Shown here piece by piece: positions 1-8,889 of a stretch of 64,000 nt of DNA; the first letter of the stretch is position 1; each line of letters opens with the position of its first letter. The stretch is taken from assembly GCF_004339745.1 (NCBI RefSeq), contig NZ_SMGP01000001.1, positions 434,001-498,000 on the forward strand, read 5' to 3'. Made by a program: the position numbers and the translations under genes. The notes beneath the pieces were generated by a model. That model searched no databases. It was given only the letters and a program-made list of their open reading frames with translations, and had not been told where the DNA came from. The stretch is from Paraburkholderia sp. BL9I2N2 (GTDB lineage: Bacteria; Pseudomonadota; Gammaproteobacteria; Burkholderiales; Burkholderiaceae).

Positions 1-72
1 CTGGTATGGCGCGGCCACCACACAGCCCGCGAGACCGGCCCCTAAGGCCAATATGCCGAATAGTCTGATCAT
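1..72 (-). CDS. Lipoprotein, N-terminal fragment (runs off window)
   Basis: Only the first 24 codons lie in the window. They read MIRLFGILALGAGLAGCVVA and onward, a hydrophobic signal peptide ending in the lipobox LAGC, with Cys17 as the predicted lipidated residue. A Shine-Dalgarno stretch AGGGGGA sits about 6 bases before the ATG. The product is therefore probably an outer-membrane or periplasm-facing lipoprotein. The function cannot be judged because the mature part is outside the window. Confidence 0.7.
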   Translation of the reverse strand, partial: MIRLFGILALGAGLAGCVVAAPYQ

Positions 73-208
73 GATCTTGTCCCCCTTCATGAACTGGACA
101 GCAATATCCGGTCCCTAAGGCGTCACGAATCGGGACTAGGCCACGATAGGACGCCAGCGGTACCAAAACCGAAACTGTCCCAAGTTCGGGACCGTCTTGC
201 AGGGCGTG

Positions 209-243
209 CAACGCACGGCAACGCAGCCCAACGCGATGCAACG
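209..243. repeat. Four CAACG repeats in 10-bp phase
   Basis: CAACG begins at 209, 219, 229 and 239, so the motif recurs at exactly one helical turn. The intervening five bases differ (cacgg, cagcc, cgatg). Such phasing can mark a regulator-binding array, but this is an inference from spacing alone. Confidence 0.5.
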
Positions 244-330
244 AGGGTGCTTGAAGGAATGATTGGAGCATCCGGCAAGGATGTATCTAGAAGTGCTTGG
301 CATCTGCCTAGCAAGTGCACACGGATGATT

Positions 331-354
331 ACACCCAAGGCGACACCCAAGGCG
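331..354. repeat. Perfect 12-bp tandem duplication
   Basis: ACACCCAAGGCG occurs twice head to tail (331-342 and 343-354), about 60 bp before the start of the small membrane protein gene. Replication slippage is the simplest origin. It may change promoter spacing. Confidence 0.7.
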
Positions 355-415
355 GGCATTGGTGCAAGCTGTCGCCTAAAATTTAAGCGTGGCCATGACT
401 TTGATGGAGGCTGCC

Positions 416-562
416 ATGAGCGACTCAATGTTGGCGATTTTGATAGGGACGATCGTGGTTGTGTTTGGCACAGGGATCTGGGCCGTTTCCGAGAACGAGG
501 AGCGACTATCCCGCTGGTTCCGGGAACATCATCTGCGGGATTTGGTGCGCCACAAGTCCTGA
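416..562 (+). CDS. Small single-pass membrane protein (48 aa)
   Basis: A 48-codon frame opens at ATG 416, preceded by GGAGG with 5-base spacing. An in-frame ATG at 395 is possible but has no comparable ribosome site. Residues 5-24 are a continuous hydrophobic helix (MLAILIGTIVVVFGTGIWAV). The rest is a charged tail rich in Glu, Arg and His, which the positive-inside rule would place in the cytoplasm. No family was recognised and no partner is evident. It is too short for most gene finders, so support rests on the ribosome site, the clean transmembrane segment and the amphipathic tail. Function is unknown. Confidence 0.55.
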   Translation: MSDSMLAILIGTIVVVFGTGIWAVSENEERLSRWFREHHLRDLVRHKS

Positions 563-611
563 TGTACCCATTCAAGGACATTCGCATGGTTGGCGGGTTG
601 TTTGGCGGGTC

Positions 612-639
612 GAAACGAAAAACGGGCCGAAAGGCCCGT
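612..639 (-). terminator. Intrinsic terminator of tRNA-Ser
   Basis: Read leftward, a perfect 7-bp stem (ACGGGCC / GGCCCGT, 622-639) with a 4-base loop is followed by a T-rich run (612-621). It lies 15 bases past the 3' end of the tRNA. Confidence 0.8.
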
Positions 640-653
640 ATTCATTGATGTTC

Positions 654-743
654 TGGCGGAGGCGGTGAGATTCGAACTCACGGAAAGATTGCTCCTTCGC
701 CGGTTTTCAAGACCGGTGCCTTAAACCACTCGGCCACACCTCC
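654..743 (-). tRNA. tRNA-Ser (anticodon TGA)
   Basis: A 90-nt class II tRNA with a long variable arm. The acceptor stem GGAGGTG pairs with CGCCTCC, the anticodon loop is CTTGAAA with anticodon TGA, the T-loop is TTCGAAT, and the 3' CCA is encoded (654-656). It reads UCA and, by wobble, other UCN serine codons. It stands alone between the small membrane protein gene and hemW. Confidence 0.95.
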
Positions 744-798
744 AAGCCCTAAATTGTAACCTGAAAGAACCTCGCTGCGGCGCCCGGTCGATCCGCAA

Positions 799-2028
799 TC
801 ACTGCGGATCTTTCAGAAACAGCTCTTGCAAATCGTTCAGGAACGCCTGGCCGAGCGGCGTCGGTGCAATCTTTTCGTGGTCGCGCGTGATCAGCTTGCG
901 CCGTTCGGCTTCCTGCAAGGCCGGTTCGATCGACGTCATCGACATCCCCGTCCGCTCGATGAACCGATGCACCGGAAACCCTTCCACCAGCCGCAGCGCG
1001 TTCAGCATGAACTCGAACGGCAGATCGCGCGGCCCGACTTCATGCTCTTCCTGCACCGCCGTACCGGCCTTCGCCTGCTCGATGAAGGTGGTGGGATGCT
1101 TGTAGCGCGCCTGCCGCAGCACGCGATTCGGAAACGACAGCTTCGTATGCGCGCCCGCGCCGATGCCGAGATAGTCGCCGAAGCGCCAGTAGTTCAGATT
1201 GTGCTTGCTCTGCCGATGCGGCTGCGCATACGCCGACACCTCATAGCGCTCGTAACCGGCAGCGGAGGTGCGCTCGTGAATCCAGTCCTGCATGTCGGCG
1301 GATGCATCGTCGTCGGGCAGGGCGGGCGGAAACTTCGCGAACAGCGTGTTCGGTTCGAGCGTCAGGTGATACAGCGACAAATGAGGCGGCGCGAACGACA
1401 ACGCTGTCTCGACATCGGCCTGGCATTCGGCGAGCGTCTGCCCCGGCAGCGCGAACATCAGGTCGAGATTGAAGTTATCAAACGTGGTCGAGGCCACTTC
1501 GACGGCATGGCGCGCTTGCGCCGAGTCGTGAATGCGGCCGAGCGCCTTCAGATGAGCCTCGTTAAAACTCTGGATGCCCACCGAGAGCCGGTTCACGCCG
1601 CTCGCGCGAAACTGCGCGAACTTGGCGGCTTCGAAGGTGCCGGGATTGGCTTCGAGTGTGATTTCCGCGTCGGCGTCGAGCGGTAGCAGCGCGCGCACAT
1701 CGGACAGCATGCGATCGAGCCCGGCCGCCGAAAGGAGGCTGGGCGTGCCGCCGCCGATGAACACCGTATGCACCTGGCGGCCCCAGACCAGCGGCAGCGC
1801 CATCTCGAGATCGGCGCGCAACGCGTCGAGATATTCGTTCTCGGGGAACGTGTCGCCTTTCCACTCGTGCGAGTTGAAATCGCAATACGGACACTTGCGC
1901 ACGCACCACGGAAAATGCACGTACAACGCCAGCGGCGGTAGCGATGTCAGCCGGATGCTGCCCGGCGACGTGAAGGCCTTGATGACGCCGTTGCCGATGT
2001 CGGCGGGCGCCGGTTTGATCGGAATCAC
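799..2028 (-). CDS. hemW: HemW, radical SAM coproporphyrinogen III oxidase-like haem chaperone
   Basis: A 409-residue radical SAM enzyme. The [4Fe-4S] cluster motif CVRKCPYC (CxxxCxxC, Cys42, 46, 49) sits in the first strand of the TIM barrel, and the SAM-binding GGGTPS motif is at 92-97. A HemN-type C-terminal helical domain follows. The family was long annotated as oxygen-independent coproporphyrinogen oxidase, but HemW lacks the extra N-terminal cysteine of HemN and is thought to insert haem into respiratory proteins. The start overlaps the rdgB stop in an ATGA, showing translational coupling as last gene of rph-rdgB-hemW. Family is certain; the exact role is inferred from the family. Confidence 0.93.
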   Translation of the reverse strand: MIPIKPAPADIGNGVIKAFTSPGSIRLTSLPPLALYVHFPWCVRKCPYCDFNSHEWKGDTFPENEYLDALRADLEMALPLVWGRQVHTVFIGGGTPSLLSAAGLDRMLSDVRALLPLDADAEITLEANPGTFEAAKFAQFRASGVNRLSVGIQSFNEAHLKALGRIHDSAQARHAVEVASTTFDNFNLDLMFALPGQTLAECQADVETALSFAPPHLSLYHLTLEPNTLFAKFPPALPDDDASADMQDWIHERTSAAGYERYEVSAYAQPHRQSKHNLNYWRFGDYLGIGAGAHTKLSFPNRVLRQARYKHPTTFIEQAKAGTAVQEEHEVGPRDLPFEFMLNALRLVEGFPVHRFIERTGMSMTSIEPALQEAERRKLITRDHEKIAPTPLGQAFLNDLQELFLKDPQ

Positions 2029-2672
2029 GCTTCCTCCGTCAGACGCGCGAGCAGTTGCCGCAACGCAATCGCGCGATGGCTGCTGGCGTTCTTCACCGCC
2101 GGTTCGAGTTCGGCGGCGCTCGCATTCAGCGACGGCAGGAAGAAGTACGGGTCGTAGCCGAATCCATGTGGGCCGCGCGGTGCGTCCAGCATTTCGCCAT
2201 GCCAGCGGCCTTCGGCGATCAGCGGCTCGGGATCGTCCGCGTGACGCACCAAAGCCAGCACGCAGAAGTAGTAGGCGCGGCGATCGGTCTCGCCTTGCAA
2301 CGCCGAGACGAGGCGCGCGTTATTCGCCGCGTCGCTCTTCTCACCGCCGGCAAGTTGCGCGTAGCGCGCCGAATAGACGCCCGGCGCGCCGCGCAGCGCG
2401 CGCACACAAAGGCCTGAGTCGTCGGCGAGCGCGGGCAGGCCGGTCAGTTTCGACGCATGGCGCGCCTTGGTCAGCGCGTTCTCGACGAAGGTCGGATGCG
2501 GCTCTTCGGCTTCCGGCACGTTCAACTCGCCCTGCGGAATCAGTTCGATGCCGGCCGCGCCGAGCAACGCCGCGAACTCGCGCAGCTTGCCGGCGTTGTT
2601 CGACGCCAGCACGACTCTCTTCAACGGCGAAGCGGACACGGCCGCGCCATTGTTTTGACTCACCTCATTCAC
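2025..2672 (-). CDS. rdgB: RdgB/HAM1 XTP/dITP pyrophosphatase
   Basis: A 215-residue non-canonical purine NTP pyrophosphatase. It hydrolyses dITP, ITP and XTP to monophosphates and so keeps deaminated purines out of DNA and RNA. The diagnostic N-terminal nucleotide-binding motif SNNAGK is at residues 24-29, followed by the family's DDSGL and FGYDP motifs. An N-terminal extension of about 18 residues precedes the conserved core, so a later start cannot be excluded. The gene overlaps the rph stop by 8 bp and hemW by 4 bp, indicating a single leftward operon. Confidence 0.93.
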   Translation of the reverse strand: MNEVSQNNGAAVSASPLKRVVLASNNAGKLREFAALLGAAGIELIPQGELNVPEAEEPHPTFVENALTKARHASKLTGLPALADDSGLCVRALRGAPGVYSARYAQLAGGEKSDAANNARLVSALQGETDRRAYYFCVLALVRHADDPEPLIAEGRWHGEMLDAPRGPHGFGYDPYFFLPSLNASAAELEPAVKNASSHRAIALRQLLARLTEEA

Positions 2673-3405
2673 CCTTTTGCTCCAGCGCTGCTTTCTGCTT
2701 CGCGATCAGCGTATTGATGCCGTCGCTGGCCAGATCCAGCAGCTCGTTCATTTCGTCGCGCGAGAAGGCCACACCTTCAGCGGTGCCCTGAATTTCGACG
2801 AACCCGCCCGCGCCCGTCATCACGACGTTCATATCGGTGTCGCATTGCGAGTCTTCGTCGTAGTCGAGATCCAGCACCGGCAGGCCGTCGTACACGCCCA
2901 CCGAAATCGCCGCGACATAATCAGCAATCGGCGAGCTTTCGATGCGGCCCGTCGCCAGCAGTTTGGCCACCGCATCGTGTGCCGCCACGAACGCGCCGGT
3001 GATGCTGGCCGTGCGCGTGCCGCCGTCGGCCTGGATCACGTCGCAATCGATATGCAGCGTGCGCGCGCCGAGCTTCTCCAGGTCGAACACCGAGCGCAGC
3101 GCGCGACCGATCAGCCGCTGGATTTCCTGGGTGCGGCCGGTCTGTTTTCCGCGTGCGGCTTCGCGGTCGCTGCGCGTGTGCGTGGCGCGCGGCAACATGC
3201 CGTATTCGGCGGTGAGCCAGCCCTGGCCCCGGTCACGCAGAAACGACGGCACGCTTTCGGCAATGCTCGCGGTGCAGATCACCTTCGTATCGCCGAATTC
3301 GACCAGCACCGAGCCCTCCGCGTGCTTCGTGTAGTGGCGCGTGATGCGCACGTCGCGCAGCTGATTGGCCTTGCGGCCGCTGGGGCGTTGAGTGTCGTTG
3401 GTCAT
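2665..3405 (-). CDS. rph: Ribonuclease PH
   Basis: A 246-residue phosphorolytic 3'-5' exoribonuclease that trims tRNA 3' ends and assembles as a hexamer. The conserved N-terminal block ([11 protein letters not shown]) and the phosphate-site region (TRTASITGA) are intact, and the length is close to the usual 238-245 residues. The open frame continues upstream to 3498, but the family alignment begins at [11 protein letters not shown], so ATG 3405 is chosen. It is first gene of the leftward rph-rdgB-hemW operon and is divergent from yicC, with 226 bp between them for promoters. Confidence 0.94.
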   Translation of the reverse strand: MTNDTQRPSGRKANQLRDVRITRHYTKHAEGSVLVEFGDTKVICTASIAESVPSFLRDRGQGWLTAEYGMLPRATHTRSDREAARGKQTGRTQEIQRLIGRALRSVFDLEKLGARTLHIDCDVIQADGGTRTASITGAFVAAHDAVAKLLATGRIESSPIADYVAAISVGVYDGLPVLDLDYDEDSQCDTDMNVVMTGAGGFVEIQGTAEGVAFSRDEMNELLDLASDGINTLIAKQKAALEQKGE

Positions 3406-3631
3406 GTTGGGATCGGTCAGGAAGAAAAGCAGGAGGGAAAGCGCGATTTTACAGCCGATCGAGCGGGGTGGCTGCCCGCATGTGCGTTGGCTCTTCAAGG
3501 GGCGCCATCGCGGGGCGGCCTTTCCGCCAAAAATGGGATAATGCCGTTTCCCCGCCCCGCGTCTCGTACACGCCGGGCGATTCGACTCTCAGGCCATCGT
3601 CGAGCGCATGGCCACAATCGCGAGAAATACG

Positions 3632-4555
3632 ATGATCTACAGCATGACTGGCTATGCGAGCGCCACGCGCGAACTCGTCGCGGCCTCGGGCACAGGTGGC
3701 GTGAGCGTATCGGTCGAACTGCGCACCGTGAACTCGCGCTTTCTCGATCTGAACTTCCGCATGCCGGAAGACGTGCGCGTGTGCGAACCCACACTGCGCG
3801 AGATGCTGATGAACAAGCTGTCGCGCGGCAAGGTCGATATCCGCATCAACCTGCAACGCAGCGAACAGTCCGCCAACGCGGGTTCGATCAACCACGACGC
3901 GCTCACGCAACTCGCGCTGCTCGAACGCACGGTGCTCTCGACGTTTCCGGAAGCAGAGCGGCTGCGCACGGGCGAGATTCTGCGCTGGCCGGGCATTCTG
4001 GCCGAAAGCGGCGTGGCGCCCGAAGTGCTGCGCGACGCCGTGCTCGCCTGCGGCAAGCAGGCCATCACCGACCTGATCGACGTGCGCGCTCGCGAAGGCG
4101 CGCAACTGGCGACCATGCTGATCGCCAACGTCACCGAGATGGAAACGATCGTCACGAAGATCACGCCGCTCGTGCCGGAACTGATCGCCAAGCATCAACA
4201 GAAGATTGTCGAACGCTTGCAGGAAGCGCTCGGCATCGCCGCGCCGGATACCGCCGCGACGATCGTCTCGCGTGAAGAGATCAACGAGCGGATTCGCCAG
4301 GAAGTGACGATGTACGGCATCCGTATCGACATCGCCGAAGAATTGTCGCGTCTCACGGCTCACCTGAACGAAACGCGTCACGTGATCCAGAAGGGCGGCA
4401 AGGTCGGCAAGCGCCTCGACTTCATGATGCAGGAGCTCAACCGCGAAGCGAACACGCTCGGTTCCAAGGCCGCCGCGAAGGAACTGGCGGATTCGTCGAT
4501 GACCCTGAAGCTGCTCATCGAACAGATGCGCGAGCAAGTACAGAATCTGGAATAA
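3632..4555 (+). CDS. yicC: YicC/YloC family endoribonuclease
   Basis: A 307-residue YicC-type protein. The canonical opening MIYSMTGYA fixes the start at ATG 3632 rather than 3608. The family forms a hexameric clam-like endoribonuclease implicated in RNA turnover. The N-terminal YicC domain and the C-terminal DUF1732 helical domain (ending with conserved GSK and LKLLIEQMREQVQN stretches) are both present. It is followed after 18 bases by gmk and so is probably co-transcribed, an arrangement seen in many proteobacteria. No truncation or unusual composition was seen. Confidence 0.92.
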   Translation: MIYSMTGYASATRELVAASGTGGVSVSVELRTVNSRFLDLNFRMPEDVRVCEPTLREMLMNKLSRGKVDIRINLQRSEQSANAGSINHDALTQLALLERTVLSTFPEAERLRTGEILRWPGILAESGVAPEVLRDAVLACGKQAITDLIDVRAREGAQLATMLIANVTEMETIVTKITPLVPELIAKHQQKIVERLQEALGIAAPDTAATIVSREEINERIRQEVTMYGIRIDIAEELSRLTAHLNETRHVIQKGGKVGKRLDFMMQELNREANTLGSKAAAKELADSSMTLKLLIEQMREQVQNLE

Positions 4556-4573
4556 GGCTGGAGCACCACCGAC

Positions 4574-5254
4574 ATGACCGACCATCACCACACACGCGAA
4601 ACGCCGCGCAATCCGTACGCCGGTGCTTACCCCGGCAACCTGTTCATGGTCGTCGCGCCTTCGGGCGCGGGCAAGTCGACGCTCGTGAACGCGCTGCTCG
4701 CCGGCGACGACGCGATCCGCCTGTCGATCTCGTACACGACGCGTCCGCCGCGTCCGAAGGAGCAGGACGGCGAGCACTACCACTTCACCACCGTCGACGA
4801 TTTCATGAAGCGTCACGATGCCGGCGAGTTTCTGGAAAGCGCGGAAGTGCACGGCAACTACTACGGCACCTCGCGTGTGTGGATCGAGGACCAGATGAAA
4901 AACGGCCATGACGTGCTGCTCGAAATCGACTGGCAGGGTGCGCAGCAGGTGAAAAAGCAGTTTCACAACGCGGTCGAAATTTTCATTTTGCCGCCATCGC
5001 TCGAAGCGCTCGAAGAGCGTCTGAAGAAGCGCGGCCAGGACGAGCCGAACGTGATCACACGCCGGCTGCTCGCGGCCGGCAGCGAGATGGCGCACGCGGC
5101 GGAAGCGGAGTACGTGGTGATCAACGAGAAGTTCGAACGCGCGCTCAGCGAACTGCAATGCCTCGTGGCCGCGACGCGTTCGCGCTTCGCCTCGCAATAC
5201 GCGCGCCACACGCAGCTTTTCGTGCAGCTCGGCATTCACCTGCCACACGCGTAA
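4574..5254 (+). CDS. gmk: Guanylate kinase
   Basis: A 226-residue ATP:GMP phosphotransferase converting GMP to GDP, essential for guanine nucleotide and ppGpp supply. The P-loop is APSGAGKS at 28-35, the GMP-binding STTRPPRP-type segment appears as [10 protein letters not shown], and the lid/core [10 protein letters not shown] is conserved. The first 20 residues (His-rich) extend beyond the usual start; ATG 4574 follows a GGAG site. It lies between yicC and rpoZ in the rightward operon that ends with spoT, linking GMP supply with alarmone synthesis. Confidence 0.95.
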   Translation: MTDHHHTRETPRNPYAGAYPGNLFMVVAPSGAGKSTLVNALLAGDDAIRLSISYTTRPPRPKEQDGEHYHFTTVDDFMKRHDAGEFLESAEVHGNYYGTSRVWIEDQMKNGHDVLLEIDWQGAQQVKKQFHNAVEIFILPPSLEALEERLKKRGQDEPNVITRRLLAAGSEMAHAAEAEYVVINEKFERALSELQCLVAATRSRFASQYARHTQLFVQLGIHLPHA

Positions 5255-5314
5255 GCGCGGCGGTGTACCGAGCACATAAGGTAGAATAAGCAACATACTG
5301 AGAAGGAACCCAAC

Positions 5315-5518
5315 ATGGCCCGCATTACCGTCGAAGACTGCCTCAAACAGATCCCGAACCGTTTCGAACTCGCGCTTGCCGCAACCTATCGCGCGCGTCA
5401 GCTCGCTCAAGGCCACACGCCGAAGATCGAAAGCCGCGACAAGCCCACCGTCGTCGCACTGCGCGAAATCGCAGCCGGCCAGGTTGGCGTCGAAATGCTG
5501 AAGAAGGTGCCTGTTTAA
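5315..5518 (+). CDS. rpoZ: RNA polymerase omega subunit
   Basis: A 67-residue omega subunit, the usual size in beta-proteobacteria. It opens with the family signature [10 protein letters not shown] and contains the conserved [15 protein letters not shown] helix that clamps the beta' C-terminus. An AAGGAA ribosome site precedes the ATG. It stabilises RNA polymerase and forms part of ppGpp site 1, which suits its position directly upstream of spoT. Confidence 0.96.
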
Positions 5519-5652
5519 GTAAGGCGCACTGCTCCGGTTTCGACTACGCGTTTGCCATACCTGTTTGCGACACGCTTTTGCAACATCTTTGCCGCACGTA
5601 AGTGCATCAACGTGCAGACCGGCGTCCAACCCTAACCGCTACGGAGGCGAAC

Positions 5653-8010
5653 ATGAGTGCTACCCCGCCCACCGCCACGGAAGTGGAACACGACGCTGAC
5701 TCGCCCTCGTCTGCACGGAAGTACATCGACGCGGTCCTCGAACAGTCGTTTCGCCATCTGTTCGGGCCGACCGCCACGCCGGAGCAACCGCGCCGGCATG
5801 ACGTCGTCTCCATCGCCAAACTGACGTCCGCCTTGTCCGGCTATCTGCAGCCGGAAGAGATCAAGGACATCAAGTCGGCCTTCCATTTCAGCGACGAAGC
5901 CCACCTCGGCCAGTACCGCCAGAGCGGCGAGCCGTACATCACGCATCCTGTCGCCGTCGCGGAAATCTGCGCCGGCTGGAACCTCGACGCCCAGGCGCTC
6001 ATGGCGGCGCTGCTGCACGACGTGATGGAAGACCAGGGCGTGACCAAGGCCGAACTCGCCGAGCGTTTCGGCGCGAAGGTCGCGGAACTGGTCGACGGCT
6101 TGTCGAAGTTGGACAAGATGGAGTTTCGCAATCGCGAGGAAGCGCAGGCGGAAAACTTCCGCAAGATGCTGCTCGCGATGGCGCGCGACGTCCGCGTGAT
6201 TCTGGTCAAGCTCGCCGACCGGCTGCACAACATGCGCACGCTGGGCGCGGTGCCTCCGGAAAAGCGCCGCCGCGTGGCGCGCGAGACGCTGGATATCTAC
6301 GCGCCGATCGCCCACCGGCTCGGCCTGAACAATACTTATCGCGAACTGCAGGACCTGAGCTTCGCGAACTTCAACCCGCACCGGTACGCCACGCTTGAAA
6401 AAGCCGTCAAGGCGGCGCGCGGCAACCGGCGCGAAGTGGTCGGCAAGATTCTCGAATCGGTGCAGCGCGCAATTGCCGACGCGAAGCTCGACGCCGAAGT
6501 CACCGGCCGCGAGAAAACCATCTTCAGTATCTACAAGAAGATGCGCGACAAGCAGTTGTCGTTCTCGCAAGTGCTCGATGTGTACGGGTTCCGCGTCGTG
6601 GTGGACAGCGCGTTGGAGTGCTATACCTGCATCGGCGCGCTGCATGCGCTGTACAAGCCCGTGCCGGGCAAGTTCAAGGATTACATCGCGATCCCGAAGG
6701 TGAACGGCTATCAGTCGCTGCACACCACGCTGGTCGGCCCGTTCGGCGCGCCGATCGAGTTTCAGGTGCGCACGCGCAAGATGCACGAGATCGCCGAAGC
6801 GGGCGTGGCCGCGCACTGGCTGTACAAGAACGGCGGCGCGGACCTGAACGACGTGCAGAAGCGCGCGCATCAGTGGCTCAAGTCGCTGCTCGATATTCAG
6901 AGCGAAGCGGGCGATTCGAGCGAATTCCTCGAACATGTCAAGATCGACCTGTTCCCGGACGCGGTCTACGTGTTTACGCCCAAGTCGAAGATCATGGCGC
7001 TGCCGCGCGGCGCCACGGCGCTCGACTTCGCGTATTCAATCCACAGCGACCTGGGCAACCAGTGCGTCGCGGTGAAGATCAACAACGAACTGTTGCCGCT
7101 GCGCACCGAGTTGAAGAGCGGCGACATCGTCGAAGTCATCACTGCGCCGTATTCGAAGCCGAATCCGGCGTGGCTCGGTTTCGTGCGTACCGGCAAGGCG
7201 CGCTCGGCGATCCGCCATTATCTGAAGACGATGCGGCTGAACGAGTCCGTTCAACTCGGCGAGCGTCTGGTCGACCAGGCGTTGAAGGGTTATGGGCTGG
7301 CGCTCTCGGATGTGACGCCGGAAGCGTGGGAAAAGCTCGTGCAATGGACGGGCAACAAGAACCGTCAGGAAATTTTCGCGGACATCGGTCTCGGCCGGCG
7401 TGTCGCAGCGGTCATGGCCAAGCGCATCGAAGTGCTGATGAGCGGCCGCGACGCCGACGACGACGGCTCGCGCTCCCACTCCGATTTGCCGCATGCGCCG
7501 CCGGTCGTCATTACCGGCACCGAGGGCATGTCGGTGCAACTGTCCGCGTGCTGCCGTCCGATTCCGGGCGACGACATCATGGGCTATATCGGCATCGGCC
7601 TCGGCATGGCGATCCACACCACGGATTGCCGCGTCGCGCAACGAATCCACCGGCGCGATCCGGGCCGCTGGATCGACGTCGCCTGGGCACCGCAACCGGG
7701 GCGTCTGTTCGACGTCGCCGTGAAGGTGCTGGTCAAGAACACCAAGGGCGTGTTCGCCCGCGTGGCGGCGGATATCACCTCGGCGGATGCCAACATCGTC
7801 CACATTGCAATGGACGAAGACCTGTCGCAGGAATCCACGGTGTTGCGCTTCGTGATCCAGGTCAGCGATCGTGTCCATCTGGCCAACGTCATGCGCCGGG
7901 TGCGCACGAACCCGGACGTCATGCGCATCGCGCGCGAGCGGCCGAGCGAGGAAGGCCATCACCGTCACGACGGCGGAATGCGCATCGACCGCGAGCGAGC
8001 GGATTACTGA
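5653..8010 (+). CDS. spoT: Bifunctional (p)ppGpp synthetase/hydrolase SpoT
   Basis: A 785-residue RelA/SpoT homologue. ATG 5653 with GGAGG 5 bases upstream is preferred over the upstream in-frame ATG 5602. The N-terminal HD hydrolase domain is intact (His122-Asp123 in LLHDVMEDQ), which argues for a bifunctional SpoT rather than hydrolase-dead RelA. The synthetase domain follows with KVNGYQSLH, then TGS, a zinc-finger/CHC region (SACCRPIPGDDI) and a C-terminal ACT domain. The enzyme makes and degrades the stringent-response alarmone. It ends the yicC-gmk-rpoZ-spoT series. Confidence 0.93.
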   Translation: MSATPPTATEVEHDADSPSSARKYIDAVLEQSFRHLFGPTATPEQPRRHDVVSIAKLTSALSGYLQPEEIKDIKSAFHFSDEAHLGQYRQSGEPYITHPVAVAEICAGWNLDAQALMAALLHDVMEDQGVTKAELAERFGAKVAELVDGLSKLDKMEFRNREEAQAENFRKMLLAMARDVRVILVKLADRLHNMRTLGAVPPEKRRRVARETLDIYAPIAHRLGLNNTYRELQDLSFANFNPHRYATLEKAVKAARGNRREVVGKILESVQRAIADAKLDAEVTGREKTIFSIYKKMRDKQLSFSQVLDVYGFRVVVDSALECYTCIGALHALYKPVPGKFKDYIAIPKVNGYQSLHTTLVGPFGAPIEFQVRTRKMHEIAEAGVAAHWLYKNGGADLNDVQKRAHQWLKSLLDIQSEAGDSSEFLEHVKIDLFPDAVYVFTPKSKIMALPRGATALDFAYSIHSDLGNQCVAVKINNELLPLRTELKSGDIVEVITAPYSKPNPAWLGFVRTGKARSAIRHYLKTMRLNESVQLGERLVDQALKGYGLALSDVTPEAWEKLVQWTGNKNRQEIFADIGLGRRVAAVMAKRIEVLMSGRDADDDGSRSHSDLPHAPPVVITGTEGMSVQLSACCRPIPGDDIMGYIGIGLGMAIHTTDCRVAQRIHRRDPGRWIDVAWAPQPGRLFDVAVKVLVKNTKGVFARVAADITSADANIVHIAMDEDLSQESTVLRFVIQVSDRVHLANVMRRVRTNPDVMRIARERPSEEGHHRHDGGMRIDRERADY

Positions 8011-8118
8011 CCTTTCGTTTGACGCCTTGGGGTGGCCTCAGGGCGCTTCATTTCCCTCTTCAAATCTGAACGCACCGGCTACGCGCGTAGTCTCATCTGA
8101 AACTCAGGGAGAATGTTC

Positions 8119-8625
8119 GTGAACGTATCCGAACTCAACGGCCTGGCACTCGATTACTGGGTCGCCCGCAGCCTGCACGACTTCGTGCGCGAAATCTACT
8201 TTACCGACAGCGGCGAAACCGTGGCGGTTCGCGGCAACGATCGCGGACGTCCCTGGGATGGCCGTTTTACGCCTTCTACGTCATGGGAGGCTGCGGCGGC
8301 CGTGCTGGAGCGCGCGCAGCGGCTCGAAGTGCGTGAGCGCAGCCACCAGGGCGCGGCTCACTGCATCGCGGAATTCGAAGGCGGCCACCGAACCGTGGAA
8401 GGGCGGGGCGACTCGCTGCGGATCGCGCTGCTGCGGGCATTCGTCGTGAGCCGTTATGGCGAAACCGTGGAGAATGTGCTGCATGAAGCACAGGCGCTGG
8501 CCGGCGATCGGGCGCAACCAATCGGTGAGCGGGAAATTGGCGGCGAGCAGGCGATGGCGGCTTCGTTCGGCGATGTGCCGAACCCGGATGGGCAGATCGG
8601 AGATATTCAGTCGGCGCCGCGATAG
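8119..8625 (+). CDS. DUF2591 (phage NinX-like) family protein
   Basis: A 168-residue protein whose start region (NVSELNGLALDYWVARS) resembles DUF2591, a family named for lambda NinX and found in phages and Burkholderiales chromosomes. GTG 8119 is preferred to ATG 8113, because the ribosome site AGGGAGA (8106-8112) abuts the ATG but is 6 bases before the GTG. An aspartate-rich C-terminal tail follows. It stands between spoT and the tRNA-Arg genes, and ends before a bidirectional terminator. The molecular function of the family is unknown. Family assignment is by N-terminal motif only. Confidence 0.7.
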   Translation: MNVSELNGLALDYWVARSLHDFVREIYFTDSGETVAVRGNDRGRPWDGRFTPSTSWEAAAAVLERAQRLEVRERSHQGAAHCIAEFEGGHRTVEGRGDSLRIALLRAFVVSRYGETVENVLHEAQALAGDRAQPIGEREIGGEQAMAASFGDVPNPDGQIGDIQSAPR

Positions 8626-8702
8626 AGGGGCGTGTTTGGTTGCCGCCAAGGCCTTCGGGTGCAGCGGAACCCAAGCGAGGCTGGAACCGACGGACAAAAA
8701 CA

Positions 8703-8731
8703 AAGGGCCTTCCGATCGGAAGGCCCTTTAT
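8703..8731. terminator. Bidirectional intrinsic terminator
   Basis: AAGGGCCTTCC and GGAAGGCCCTT form a long perfect stem around GATC, with T-rich sequence on both sides. It can end the DUF2591 transcript rightward and the first tRNA-Arg transcript leftward. Confidence 0.8.
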
Positions 8732-8734
8732 AGG

Positions 8735-8811
8735 TGGTGCGGCTGGCAGGATTCGAACCCACGACCCCTTGGTTCGTAGCCAAGTACTCTATCCAACTGA
8801 GCTACAGCCGC
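8735..8811 (-). tRNA. tRNA-Arg (anticodon ACG), copy 1
   Basis: A 77-nt tRNA read leftward, with acceptor GCGGCTG, anticodon loop CTACGAA (anticodon ACG, normally edited to ICG), T-loop TTCGAAT and encoded CCA. It is identical over its full length to the copy at 8890-8966, and terminated separately. Confidence 0.95.
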
Positions 8812-8857
8812 ACGCTAAACGGTGATGCTTACTGCACTGAAACTGGGGCAAAACGTA

Positions 8858-8881
8858 AGGGCCTCCCCAGAGGGAGGCCCT
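8858..8881 (-). terminator. Terminator between the two tRNA-Arg genes
   Basis: A perfect 10-bp stem AGGGCCTCCC / GGGAGGCCCT with a 4-base loop. Read leftward it is followed by TTACGTTTTG. It lies 3' of tRNA-Arg copy 2, so the two copies probably have separate transcripts or partial read-through. Confidence 0.7.
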
Positions 8882-8889
8882 CGAATAAG

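Larger units (their letters stand above)
73..415. other. Intergenic region with short repeats
   Basis: No convincing gene is seen between the partial lipoprotein and the 48-residue protein. The region holds two short repeat structures, listed separately: four CAACG motifs spaced exactly 10 bp apart, and a perfect 12-bp tandem duplication. The divergent promoters of the flanking genes must lie here, but no strong -35/-10 pair was recognised. Confidence 0.6.

Noticed and set aside
790..810. Perfect hairpin GATCCGCA-ATCAC-TGCGGATC at the end of hemW
   Set aside because: It overlaps the stop codon and has no T-run on either strand after it, so it does not qualify as a terminator.
3449..5629. Very long leftward open frame antisense to yicC-gmk-rpoZ
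   Set aside because: It is complementary to genes of clear identity; high GC3 content creates long open antisense frames.
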